A DNA stretch of 64,000 nucleotides from Actinomycetota bacterium (GCA_963169235.1 CAUJCX010000035.1:1-64000), one strand, 5' to 3'. Shown: positions 16,994 through 25,136, counted from the first letter of the stretch. The notes: a model not told the origin generated them from the sequence alone. Numbers and translations: made by a program.

Positions 16994-17177
16994 CGGCGCA
17001 CCTTAGCGGGTCGCGGCCCGGCCCGAGATTTCTGGGGCGGAACTGTTAAGGAATAGCGGTCGCTGCTCGATGAAGTGTATGTCCGGCGAGTGTTGGCCAC
17101 GGAGAAGACCACGGCCGAACCGGGCGCTCCCCCTTGATGCCCATGGGGGTTCATTCGTCATCTGGAAGGGATTCCCA

Positions 17178-17594
17178 TTGATCAACTCGCTGCGTAATCG
17201 CCGCGGCCAGGAGGGTTTCACCCTCATCGAGCTTCTGGTCGTGGTCATCATCATCGGCCTGCTGGCCGCCATCGCCATCCCGACGTTCCTGGGTCAGCGC
17301 GACAAGGCCAACGACGCTGCTGCCAAGAGCCTGGTGCGCAACGCCGCCAGCACGGTGGAGGCCGCGTACGCGGACTCGCAGGACTACGTCGCCATCGACG
17401 CGGCCAAGCTGAACGCGATCGAGCCGAGCATCAAGTTCGGTGCCACGTTCCTCGCCAAGGACGACCAGGTCAACTACGCCGGTGTGGCCGCGGGCTACAC
17501 GGTGAAGTCCACCAGCAAGAGCGGTAAGACGTTCGAGCTGACCAAGAGCGCCGCTGGCGTGGTCCGCACCTGTGGTGCCGGCTGCACCTGGTAG
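17178..17594 (+). CDS. Type IV pilin (first of tandem pair)
   Basis: The 138-residue prepilin starts at TTG 17178, seven bases after the ribosome-binding site GGAAGGG (17164-17170). The leader MINSLRNRRGQEG ends at the prepilin peptidase site G/F, followed by TLIE with the conserved Glu at +5 and a hydrophobic alpha-1 helix (LLVVVIIIGLLAAIAIPTFLG). A soluble domain rich in Lys and Thr ends with a two-Cys tail, RTCGAGCTW, likely a disulfide loop. An upstream in-frame ATG at 17070 would add 36 unrelated residues before the leader and was rejected. This is probably the major pilin, because a strong terminator follows directly. Confidence 0.93.
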   Translation: MINSLRNRRGQEGFTLIELLVVVIIIGLLAAIAIPTFLGQRDKANDAAAKSLVRNAASTVEAAYADSQDYVAIDAAKLNAIEPSIKFGATFLAKDDQVNYAGVAAGYTVKSTSKSGKTFELTKSAAGVVRTCGAGCTW

Positions 17595-17616
17595 TACCCG
17601 CGTCATCGCAGTACCC

Positions 17617-17642
17617 GAAGGGCCCGCCTCGGCGGGCCCTTC
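17617..17642 (+). terminator. Rho-independent-type terminator after pilin 1
   Basis: A perfect GC-rich hairpin, arms GAAGGGCCCGCC and GGCGGGCCCTTC around a two-base centre, begins 23 bases after the pilin stop. The following bases (GTCGTGTC) are not a clear U-tract, which is normal in such GC-rich genomes. It would separate expression of pilin 1 from pilin 2. Confidence 0.7.
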
Positions 17643-17757
17643 GTCGTGTCGAGGGCCGCGCGGACGGCGCACCGCTCACGTCCCGGGCGGGCGCGGCCGA
17701 TGGGGGAGCACCCGCGGCGTGCGCCGCGCCCGTGCCGAGACCGCCCGAGGAACGCCC

Positions 17758-18177
17758 GTGCCCGAATGTCGTCCCCCGCACCGCCAGCGTGGCTTCTCGC
17801 TGGTCGAGGTGCTCACCGTCGTGATCGTGCTCGGCCTGCTGGCCGCGGTCGCGATCCCGATGTTCGTGGGCCAGCGCGACAAGGGCGGGGACGCGGCCGC
17901 CAAGCACCTGCTGCGCACCGCGTACGCCACCGTGGAGGCCGCGTCGGCCGACCAGCGGGACTACTCCGGCATCGACGTCGCGCGCCTCAACGCCACGGAG
18001 CCGTCCGTGCACTTCGCGGCGGCGGCGCCCGCGTCGGCCGGCGACCAGCAGGTGACGTTCAGCGGCGAGGCCACGGGCTACGCGCTGTCCACCACCAGCG
18101 GCTCCGGCACCACGTTCACGCTGTCCCGCGACGCCGCCGGAGTGCATCGCACGTGCGGCGCCGGCTGCACCTGGTAG
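17758..18177 (+). CDS. Type IV pilin-like protein (second of tandem pair)
   Basis: The 139-residue prepilin has a short leader MPECRPPHRQRG, a G/F cleavage site, SLVE with Glu at +5, and the hydrophobic helix VLTVVIVLGLLAAVAIPMFVG. It shares with pilin 1 the GQRDK..DAAAK segment after the helix and the identical C-terminal tail RTCGAGCTW, so the two arose by duplication. GTG 17758 is preceded by GAGG. The soluble domain is less Lys-rich and more Ala/Ser-rich than that of pilin 1, suggesting a minor pilin or an alternative subunit. Confidence 0.9.
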   Translation: MPECRPPHRQRGFSLVEVLTVVIVLGLLAAVAIPMFVGQRDKGGDAAAKHLLRTAYATVEAASADQRDYSGIDVARLNATEPSVHFAAAAPASAGDQQVTFSGEATGYALSTTSGSGTTFTLSRDAAGVHRTCGAGCTW

Positions 18178-18248
18178 CCGGCGGGGCACGCCGGTGTGGT
18201 CCGGCGCCGGCGGATGGCGGTCACGCGCTTATCTCGATGGGTGCACCG

Positions 18249-18256
18249 GCCGATAA
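18249..18256 (+). promoter_or_regulatory. FliA/WhiG-type -10 box before the FN3 protein gene
   Basis: An exact GCCGATAA, the -10 consensus of sigma-28 family factors (FliA, WhiG), lies 68 bases before the GTG of the secreted FN3 protein and in the right orientation. The expected -35 (TAAA-like) is poor here (TATC at 15-base spacing), so this is a candidate promoter only. Confidence 0.4.
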
Positions 18257-18266
18257 GACATGAGAG

Positions 18267-18288
18267 GCAGGCGGAGGGAACCGCCTGC
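18267..18288 (+). promoter_or_regulatory. Leader hairpin before the FN3 protein gene
   Basis: A perfect 8-base-pair stem, GCAGGCGG with CCGCCTGC, encloses the loop AGGGAA, 10 bases after the GCCGATAA box and 35 bases before the start codon. It could stabilise the 5' end of the transcript or terminate read-through from the pilin genes. No known riboswitch consensus was recognised. Confidence 0.4.
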
Positions 18289-18323
18289 TCCCCGAGTGTT
18301 CCTCCACGCAAGGAAGCGCCCCA

Positions 18324-21077
18324 GTGCCCAAGCCCGACGGGACGCGCGCGGCAATCGCCCTGCGCGAATTCGGTACGACCACCGGCATCCGCCCGCACCG
18401 TTCGCGGGCCTCGTGGTTGAGCGCCATCGCGGTGGGTGCGGCCCTGGCAGGCCTCGCCGGCCCCGCGGCCGCCCAGACGCCCACGCCCGCCGCGACGCCG
18501 ACCGCGGCGCCGACCGCGCCCACCGCCTCGGCTCCGGAGACCACCGGTCCCGAGCCCCGCGTGCCGGCCACCAACAACGCCGCGTCGCCGTTCGTGGCCG
18601 ACCGCGCGTCGTCCGAGGCGCTGGGGTTGTTTCCCAACCAGACCACCGATCCGTTCACGTACCCGGCCGAGCCGGTCGTGCTCAACTGGTCGCCGGTGCC
18701 CGGCGCCGTCAGCTACCTGGTGGAGGTGTCGCCCTCGCCCGGTTTCGGCACGCTGGTGTGGAAGACCAACACCGACCAGGTGATGGTGGCGCCCGAGACG
18801 CTGCTGCCCGACGGCCAGTACTGGTGGCGCGTGAGCGCGTTCGACAAGGCCAACACCAAGGGCATCGTCAGCTCGGTGGCGACGTTCTCGAAGGAATGGC
18901 CGACCCAGATCACCGGTGGCGTCGTGTCGGACTCGCCCCTGGGCGCGCCCGCCAGCCTCATCCCCCTGACGCCATACATGCGCTGGGACGCGCTGCCGGG
19001 GGCGGCGGGCTACCAGACCGAGATCGCGGCCGGCGACCAGTTCGCCATCCCGGCGTTCTGGTCGAAGAACTACCCCGACACCACCATGCAGCCCGGCATC
19101 GTCGGCGTGCTGCCCGACGACAGCTACGCCTGGCGGGTGCGCGCCCTCGACGCGAACATGAACCCCGGGCGCTGGGTGACGATGGGGTCCTTCACCAAGG
19201 CGTGGCGGGGCGTCGACGTCGTCGGCCCCGACGACGCCGCGACGGGTCACGACTTCAACCTGCGCTGGCGTCCACTGCCGGGCGCGGAGAAGTACCAGGT
19301 GCAGATCACCCGCAAGCAGTTCGTGTGGCAGGGCGACGCGCTGGCCATCAACGCCACCACGGCGCAGTCGGCGTTCACGGCGTCCACCCCGGAGATGCTC
19401 ACCGCCGCGATGGGCCCCGGCACGTACTACTGGCGCGTGCGCCCGGTGCTGAACGGCGTGTACGGCACGTGGTCCACGGCGCGGCGCTTCGAGTGGGTGT
19501 CGCCGGCGTCGGTGGCCACCGACACGATGCCGAAGCTGGAGCCCACGCCCGACAGCAGCGACGCGCTCAGCCCCATGCTGGCGTGGTCGCCCGTGGTCGG
19601 TGCGCACATCTACCGCGTCGACGTGGCCACGGACGCCCAGTTCAACCACATCGTGGAATCGGTGCACACGTCCACCACGTCGTGGACGTCGCGCGTTCCG
19701 CTTCCCGACAACCAGGTGCGCGAGGGCTACTACTGGCGCGTGCTGGCGGGAACCGGCTACACCGAGAAGGCCCCCGACTGGATGTACGACGAGGGCCGCG
19801 CCCCCGTCGGCCAGTTCCGCAAGCAGACCCAGGTGACGCTGGGCGACGCTGCGACCGGCGTGGTGGCGTCGCCGCCCGTGTTCACGTGGGGTGACGTCGT
19901 CGGTGCCGCCCGGTACCAGCTGCAGGTCAGCCGCGACACCGAGTTCGCCGAGACGCGCACCAAGGACGTGATCACCTGGTCGCGCGGTTCGGCGTGGATC
20001 AAGGACGAGGCCAAGCGCCTCGGCACGGGCACGTGGTACTGGCGCGTGCGCGCCATCGACGGCGGCGGCGACGGCCAGACGTGGAGCAAGGTGTCGAACT
20101 TCACGCTGAACCCGCCCACGGTGACGGCGACGGCGCCGGCCGACGGCGCGACGGTGGTGGGATCGCCGTTGCTCACGTGGCAGCCCCAGAACGGCGCGTG
20201 CGTCTACCAGCTGCAGGTGGCCGACAACCCCGGCTTCCAGATCGGTTCCGACTCGGCCCCCGTGGTGGACCCGGTCGGCGGGGGCAACACCGCCGGCGGC
20301 AACGCCGTGATCGAGCCCGACACCAAGGGATCGTTCACCACGCCCCAGACGGGCCTCGTGCCCACCGGCGGGATCGTGTCCCACACCGGCACGTGGTACT
20401 GGCGCGTACGCGTGAAGTTCTGCGGCGACGACGCGTTCAGCGGCTGGTCGGCCAACCGCAAGTTCGTCAGCGTGCGGCCCCCCGCGTTCAACCTGAACAC
20501 GTTCAAGACGTCGGTGCCGTACGGCACCCGGCAGGTCATCAGCGGCCGCCTCGTGCACAACGGCGCGGGCGTCTCCAAGCCGGTGCTGGTCGTCGAGCGG
20601 CGCGTGTGGCCGTCCGACACGTTCAGCACGTTCGGCACCGTCAAGGGCGACGCCTCGGGCCGCTTCGCGTTCACCCTCCCCATCAAGCGCACCGCGGCGT
20701 GGCGCGTGCGCTGGGCCGCGACCGCGACGAACCCCGAGGGGGTCGTGCCGTTCGTCATCCGCGCCACCCCGCGCATCGGGTTCCGCACGTCGAAGGCGCG
20801 CGTCACCCGCAACGGCGCCCTCAAGATCACGGGCTCGGTGTTCCCGCGCCGTCCCTCCGAGGTGCAGGTGCGCGAGGCCGACGGCTGGCGCACCATCCGC
20901 AAGCTCAGCGGCACGAAGGCCCGCTTCAGCGTGGTGGTCCGGGCCCGCGTGGCCACGGGCAAGCGCAGCGTGCGGCTGTTCGTGCCCCGCGACAAGGGTC
21001 GCACGCTCGAGTCCGCGTCCAGCGCCCGCCGCAACCTGCTGGTGTTCGACCGCTTCGTGGTGAAGCGCGGCGGCTGA
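18324..21077 (+). CDS. Large secreted protein of repeated fibronectin-III-like modules
   Basis: A 917-residue product. A long basic n-region precedes a signal-peptide core (AIAVGAALAGLAGPAAAQ, ending near residue 50), followed by a Thr/Pro/Ala-rich spacer (50-90). Then come about six or seven beta-sandwich modules of 90-110 residues. These carry repeated signatures such as LNWSPVPGAVSYLVEVS, YWWRVSAFD, YAWRVRALD, YYWRVRP, WYWRVRAID and WYWRVRVKF, typical of FN3-like folds. The last part (about 710-917) has two more beta-rich segments of a different type. GTG 18324 follows AAGGAAG. Its position between the pilins and prepilin peptidase suggests a pilus-associated adhesin or surface protein; there is no sortase motif or membrane anchor. 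Confidence 0.8.
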   Translation: MPKPDGTRAAIALREFGTTTGIRPHRSRASWLSAIAVGAALAGLAGPAAAQTPTPAATPTAAPTAPTASAPETTGPEPRVPATNNAASPFVADRASSEALGLFPNQTTDPFTYPAEPVVLNWSPVPGAVSYLVEVSPSPGFGTLVWKTNTDQVMVAPETLLPDGQYWWRVSAFDKANTKGIVSSVATFSKEWPTQITGGVVSDSPLGAPASLIPLTPYMRWDALPGAAGYQTEIAAGDQFAIPAFWSKNYPDTTMQPGIVGVLPDDSYAWRVRALDANMNPGRWVTMGSFTKAWRGVDVVGPDDAATGHDFNLRWRPLPGAEKYQVQITRKQFVWQGDALAINATTAQSAFTASTPEMLTAAMGPGTYYWRVRPVLNGVYGTWSTARRFEWVSPASVATDTMPKLEPTPDSSDALSPMLAWSPVVGAHIYRVDVATDAQFNHIVESVHTSTTSWTSRVPLPDNQVREGYYWRVLAGTGYTEKAPDWMYDEGRAPVGQFRKQTQVTLGDAATGVVASPPVFTWGDVVGAARYQLQVSRDTEFAETRTKDVITWSRGSAWIKDEAKRLGTGTWYWRVRAIDGGGDGQTWSKVSNFTLNPPTVTATAPADGATVVGSPLLTWQPQNGACVYQLQVADNPGFQIGSDSAPVVDPVGGGNTAGGNAVIEPDTKGSFTTPQTGLVPTGGIVSHTGTWYWRVRVKFCGDDAFSGWSANRKFVSVRPPAFNLNTFKTSVPYGTRQVISGRLVHNGAGVSKPVLVVERRVWPSDTFSTFGTVKGDASGRFAFTLPIKRTAAWRVRWAATATNPEGVVPFVIRATPRIGFRTSKARVTRNGALKITGSVFPRRPSEVQVREADGWRTIRKLSGTKARFSVVVRARVATGKRSVRLFVPRDKGRTLESASSARRNLLVFDRFVVKRGG

Positions 21078-21080
21078 CCG

Positions 21081-21860
21081 ATGCCCGGCCTCCTCACCCT
21101 CGCACCGCAGTGGTACTGGACCACGCTGGCCACCGCGTTCGGCCTCGCGCTGGGCTCCTTCTTCACGCTGCTGGCGTGGCGCTGGCCGCGTGAGGAGTCG
21201 CTGTCGACGCCCCGTTCGCACTGCACGTCGTGCCAGCACGTGCTGGGTCCGCTGGAGCTGGTGCCGGTGCTGTCGTGGCTGGCCCTGCGCGGACGCTGCC
21301 GCAGCTGCGACGCCCGCGTGTCGGCCCGCTACCCGCTGATGGAGCTCGCGACCGGCGCCCTCGCCGGCACGGCGATCGCCACGTTCGGCCCCACGGCCGA
21401 GGGTGCCGCCGCCGCGCTGCTGGCGATGGCGATGGTGCCCGTCGTCGCGATCGACCTCGAGCACAAGCTGATCCCCGACGTCGTGGTGCTGCCCGCCACG
21501 GCCGTGGCCCTCGCCCTGGTGATCGCCCAGGACCCGGGCCGGTGGTGGCAGCCCCTCGCGGCCGCGGCCGGTGCCGCCGGCTTCCTGTTCCTCCTGTGGC
21601 TGCTGTACCCCGGCGGCATGGGCCTGGGCGACGTCAAGCTGGCGCTGCTCATGGGCGCCGTGCTGGGCGTGGCCGTCATCCCGGCGCTGGGTATCGCGTT
21701 CCTCACCGGCAGCGTCCTCGGCGTGGCGCTCCTGGCCCGCCACGGGGCGTCCGCCCGCAAGACCGCCGTGCCCTTCGGCCCGTTCCTGGCCGTCGGCGCC
21801 ATCACCGCCCTCTGGTGGGGGCACGCCATGGTCGGTTGGTATGCCGACCGGCTCGGATGA
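21081..21860 (+). CDS. pilD: Prepilin peptidase (type IV leader peptidase)
   Basis: The 259-residue polytopic membrane protease cleaves prepilin leaders after Gly and usually N-methylates the new N terminus. The cytoplasmic zinc-binding loop has two CxxC pairs (CTSC...CRSC). The catalytic aspartates are in AIDLEHKLIPD and GMGLGDVKLA, the two signature motifs of the A24 family. About seven or eight hydrophobic segments are visible. The start lies three bases after the stop of the FN3 protein gene, so the two are co-transcribed, placing that secreted protein in the pilus regulon. Confidence 0.95.
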   Translation: MPGLLTLAPQWYWTTLATAFGLALGSFFTLLAWRWPREESLSTPRSHCTSCQHVLGPLELVPVLSWLALRGRCRSCDARVSARYPLMELATGALAGTAIATFGPTAEGAAAALLAMAMVPVVAIDLEHKLIPDVVVLPATAVALALVIAQDPGRWWQPLAAAAGAAGFLFLLWLLYPGGMGLGDVKLALLMGAVLGVAVIPALGIAFLTGSVLGVALLARHGASARKTAVPFGPFLAVGAITALWWGHAMVGWYADRLG

Positions 21861-21871
21861 GCGCCCGATCC

Positions 21872-21879
21872 GCCGATAA
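21872..21879 (+). promoter_or_regulatory. FliA/WhiG-type -10 box before pilM
   Basis: A second exact GCCGATAA, 58 bases upstream of the pilM start and on the coding strand. The -35 region has no convincing TAAA. With the box at 18249 it suggests sigma-28-family control of this locus, but alone it is weak evidence. Confidence 0.4.
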
Positions 21880-21936
21880 CACCTGTAGCCCCGTAGTGCC
21901 CCATTCCGCAACCCCGATCACGACACGGATGTCCTG

Positions 21937-23004
21937 ATGAGCACTGTTGTAGCCCTCGATCTGGGATCGAGCGCGCTGGCCGCGGCCGAGATGAAGGTGG
22001 GACGCGACCGCGTCAGCCTCACGAAGGCTGCGTTCGCGCCGCTCCCGCCCGGCCTCATGAGCGACGGAGAGGTGCGCGAGGCCGCCGACCTGGCGGGCGA
22101 GCTGAAGCGCTTCTGGAAGGAGAACAAGTTCTCCGGCAAGAAGGTCCGCCTCGGCGTCGCCAACCAGCGCGTGCTGGTGCGCACCATCGAGCTGCCCGTG
22201 CTGGACGACCCGCAGGAGCTGCGGGCCGCCGTCCAGTTCGAGGCCGGCGAGCACATCCCGATCCCGCCCGACGAGAGCATCGTCGACTTCCAGCCGGTGA
22301 TGCGGTACATGGGCGACGACGGCGAGCGTGAGCGCGTCGTGGTGGTCGCCGCGTACCGCGACATGATCGAGACCCTGGTGGCCGTGGTGAAGGGCGCCGG
22401 GCTGCAGCCGGTGGGCATCGACCTCGAGGCGTTCGCGATCCTGCGGGCCCTGCTGCCCGCGCCGTCCGTGCTCGACGAGGGCGCCGACGACACGCCGGCC
22501 CAGGCGGTCGTGCACGTGGGGGCCGAGACGACCAACGTGATCGTCGCGGTCGACCGCAAGTGCCACTTCACCCGCCTCGTCGGCTTCGGCGGGGGCCAGC
22601 TGACCACCGCGGTGGCCGAGCGCACGGGCCTCAGCACCGAGGAGGCCGAGGCGGTCAAGCGCGAGTGCGGCCTTCTGGGACGGCCCATGGAGGGCTGGGA
22701 CCCGGACACCGTCGCCGAGGTGCGGCACGCGCTGGCCCTCGGGGCCCGGCCGCTGGTGCGCGAGATCGCGCGCTGCCTCGACTACTACCGCTCGCAGCCG
22801 TTCTCCCGGCCCATCGACCGCCTGGTGCTGACCGGCGGAACGTCGCTGTGCAGCGGCCTCGACCGGTACCTGCAGCAGGGCACCGGGATGCGCGTGGAGC
22901 TGGGCGACCCGCTCAGCCAGATCGACGACGCGGGCGCCATCGAGCCGGAGGTCGCGACGCGCTGCGCCGTGGCCGTGGGCCTCGCGCTGGACGGGGGGCG
23001 CTGA
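21937..23004 (+). CDS. pilM: Type IV pilus assembly protein PilM
   Basis: A 355-residue actin-like (FtsA-related) ATPase-fold protein forming the cytoplasmic ring of the pilus alignment complex. The phosphate-1 motif VALDLGSSALAAAEM is at the N terminus, VVHVGAETTNVIVAVD gives phosphate-2, and VLTGGTSLCSGL the adenosine motif. The family segment LPVLDDPQELRAAVQFEAGEHIPIP is clear. It binds the short N-terminal tail of PilN, which is encoded immediately downstream with a one-base gap. Confidence 0.95.
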   Translation: MSTVVALDLGSSALAAAEMKVGRDRVSLTKAAFAPLPPGLMSDGEVREAADLAGELKRFWKENKFSGKKVRLGVANQRVLVRTIELPVLDDPQELRAAVQFEAGEHIPIPPDESIVDFQPVMRYMGDDGERERVVVVAAYRDMIETLVAVVKGAGLQPVGIDLEAFAILRALLPAPSVLDEGADDTPAQAVVHVGAETTNVIVAVDRKCHFTRLVGFGGGQLTTAVAERTGLSTEEAEAVKRECGLLGRPMEGWDPDTVAEVRHALALGARPLVREIARCLDYYRSQPFSRPIDRLVLTGGTSLCSGLDRYLQQGTGMRVELGDPLSQIDDAGAIEPEVATRCAVAVGLALDGGR

Positions 23005-23005
23005 C

Positions 23006-23707
23006 GTGCAGGCCATCAACCTCCTTCCCGCGAAGTCCGGCGGCGGCCGCGGCCTGCGCACCGGCGGCGACCGGCGCATGCAGCTGGTCGCCCTCGGCGG
23101 CGCCGTGCTGGTACTCGCCGTCGGCTTCATGGGCTACACCGCCCGGCAGGACGCCGCGGCCGTGCAGGACGAGGTCGCGTCGGCCGAGGCCGAGCGCACC
23201 GCCCTGCAGGCCCAGCTGAACCAGATGCTCGTCGTCAGCCAGCAGGCCGGCGCGCAGCAGAAGCGCAAGGGCGCCCTGGTACAGCTGGCGGGTGCCCGCA
23301 TCAACTGGGAGCGCGTCATCCGCGACGCGGTCACCGTGATGCCCCGCGGGCGCGTGTCGCTGACGCAGATCTCCGCGACGCAGCCCGCCTCCACCGTGGG
23401 CACGCCCGCAGCGGCGCCCGCGGCGGCCACCGGCACGCAGCCGCAGGTCGTGGGTGCCCCCCAGGGCCTCCACCTCGAGGGCGTCGCCCTCACGCAGCCC
23501 GACGTCGCCACGCTGATCTCGCGCCTCGAGGCCGTCCCCGGCCTGGGCACCCCCCGGGTCACCAGCGCCGACATCGTCAAGCACGGCGACAAGTGGGCCG
23601 TCAACTTCATCATCGACGTCCCCGTGGACCAGCGCGCGCAGGACCGTCCGGTCCTCGACGTGGCCCCGGGCACCGACGCGACGACGCCGGGGAGCGTGAC
23701 GCCGTGA
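23006..23707 (+). CDS. pilN: Type IV pilus assembly protein PilN
   Basis: The 233-residue bitopic membrane protein begins MQAINLLP, the INLLP motif that docks into PilM. A single transmembrane segment (about 32-52) is followed by a coiled-coil region (about 55-85) and a ferredoxin-like extracytoplasmic domain. A low-complexity Ala/Thr/Pro stretch (about 128-150) interrupts the domain. GTG 23006 is used. Its stop overlaps the pilO start (GTGA), so the two partners are made in a coupled fashion. Confidence 0.93.
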   Translation: MQAINLLPAKSGGGRGLRTGGDRRMQLVALGGAVLVLAVGFMGYTARQDAAAVQDEVASAEAERTALQAQLNQMLVVSQQAGAQQKRKGALVQLAGARINWERVIRDAVTVMPRGRVSLTQISATQPASTVGTPAAAPAAATGTQPQVVGAPQGLHLEGVALTQPDVATLISRLEAVPGLGTPRVTSADIVKHGDKWAVNFIIDVPVDQRAQDRPVLDVAPGTDATTPGSVTP

Positions 23708-24411
23708 ACCTGAACGCACGAGACAAGCTGCTGTTGTCGGTGCTGGCCATCGTGCTGGCGGTCGGCGGCGGGTTCTGGTTCGTGGTGAAGCCCGCCCGGG
23801 CGTCCGCCGACGCGGCCCGCGAGCAGCTGGCGGGCGTGCAGTCCGAGACCAGCACGCTGCAGGACCAGCTCACCCGGCTGCGCACGCAGACCCAGGGCGA
23901 GCAGGCCCGCATCGTGGAGGCCTTCGCGCTGTCCAAGGCGATCCCGGCCCGCCCGCAGGTGGCCGGCGCCATCGTGCAGCTGCAGGGGCTGGCGGAGGAC
24001 GCCAACGTGCGCCTGTCCGAGGTGCGGACGTCGTCCGTCACCGACTACGGCTCGGTGACCGCCACCGAGATGGTGGTGGGCGTCCAGGGCAAGTACTTCG
24101 ACGTGGACGACTTCATGTTCCGCGTCCACAACATGGTGACGCTGGACGAGAACCGCCGTCCCGACATCACCGGGCGCCTGTTCGCCACCAAGGGCGTGCG
24201 CATGGAGCTCGAGCAGTCGACGGAGGAGACCGGCCTGGCGCCGAACGCCGTCAACTGCGAGCTCACCGTGCTCATCTTCACCAGCCAGGACGGCACCCCG
24301 ACGACCCCCGCGTCGGCCACGGCCACCGGGATGATGTCGCCGAAGGCGGCGGAGCAGAAGTCCATCAACGCCATCAACGCCACCAACGCGAGCGCAGGAG
24401 GTACCCCGTGA
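23704..24411 (+). CDS. pilO: Type IV pilus assembly protein PilO
   Basis: The 235-residue protein has the PilO layout: a short cytoplasmic N terminus (MNLNARDKLL), one transmembrane segment (about 10-27), a long coiled coil (30-75), and an extracytoplasmic ferredoxin-like domain containing the family-like YFDVDDFMFRVHNMV segment. PilO heterodimerises with PilN. The C-terminal 40 residues are Thr/Ala/Asn-rich and probably disordered. The GTG start overlaps the pilN stop and the end overlaps the next gene (GTGA), fixing the operon order. Confidence 0.9.
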   Translation: MNLNARDKLLLSVLAIVLAVGGGFWFVVKPARASADAAREQLAGVQSETSTLQDQLTRLRTQTQGEQARIVEAFALSKAIPARPQVAGAIVQLQGLAEDANVRLSEVRTSSVTDYGSVTATEMVVGVQGKYFDVDDFMFRVHNMVTLDENRRPDITGRLFATKGVRMELEQSTEETGLAPNAVNCELTVLIFTSQDGTPTTPASATATGMMSPKAAEQKSINAINATNASAGGTP

Positions 24412-25136
24412 CGCCTCGAGCACTCGCACTGCGCGCCGCGGCCGCGGGCGCGGCCCTGGTCGTTCTCGCAGGCTGCGGGGGCGGGGGGGACGAGGGGGGA
24501 TCGGGCAACGACGGCTTCTCGCCGTCGCCGGTCGCCGCCGCCCCCGTGGACGCCGCCGCGGCGGCGCCGACCGACGCCCTGTACGGCGCGCCGTCCGCTC
24601 CGGACGACGTGGTCGCCAGCCTGCCGGGATACGACGAGATGGGCTCGCCGAAGGACGTGTTCGTGCCCATCGTGTCGGAGGAGTCCGGCACGAAGGCGCC
24701 GGACGCCGCGCCCGACACGGCGACGGGTCCGGCCGAGCCGGCATCCCCCAACTCGGTGCCGCCGCCGGTGACGCCGACGAACCCGGGTGCCCCGGGCACC
24801 ACCCCCGCTCCAGGCACGACCACCGCGCCCACCGGCACGCAGCCCCAGGCGCCGTCGTCCCCCCGTGGGGTGGCGCCGCTGGAGGGCTACGAGGCCGACT
24901 TCGACATCGGCGGCGAGCCGGTGGTGGCCCGCATGGGCGACTCCATCCCGCCCGAGACGCAGCAGTTCACGGTGATGACCATCGGCCGGTCGGCCGTGGT
25001 GCTGAAGCTCAACGGCGGCCTCCTGCCGGACGGCTCCGACACCATCACGCTGAAGCTGGGTCAGTCGATCACGCTGGTCAACCAGACCACGAAGACCACC
25101 TACAAGCTGCGGCTGCTCGAGGTGCGCAAGACCTGA
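24408..25136 (+). CDS. Lipoprotein in the pilP position of the pilus operon
   Basis: The 242-residue product has a lipoprotein signal ending in the lipobox VLAGC (Cys22). A Gly/Asp-rich and then Pro/Thr-rich disordered region (about 25-160) contains the short segment KDVFVPIVS, resembling the KDPF motif that opens PilP-type tails. A compact beta-rich C-terminal domain follows (about 165-242; FDIGGEPVVARMGDSIPPETQQF...LKLGQSITLVNQTTKTTYKLRL). Position after pilMNO and the overall layout suggest a PilP analogue, but no secretin gene is in view. The GTG start overlaps the pilO stop. Confidence 0.75.
   Translation: MTPRALALRAAAAGAALVVLAGCGGGGDEGGSGNDGFSPSPVAAAPVDAAAAAPTDALYGAPSAPDDVVASLPGYDEMGSPKDVFVPIVSEESGTKAPDAAPDTATGPAEPASPNSVPPPVTPTNPGAPGTTPAPGTTTAPTGTQPQAPSSPRGVAPLEGYEADFDIGGEPVVARMGDSIPPETQQFTVMTIGRSAVVLKLNGGLLPDGSDTITLKLGQSITLVNQTTKTTYKLRLLEVRKT

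Noticed and set aside
18180-18323. Cyclic-di-GMP (GEMM-type) riboswitch before the FN3 gene
   Set aside because: A simple hairpin is present but the conserved GEMM core and tetraloop-receptor pattern are not recognisable.
18078-21911. 1277-codon minus-strand open frame across the FN3 and pilD genes
   Set aside because: Composition is His/Arg/Gly-rich and it is antisense to two well-supported genes.
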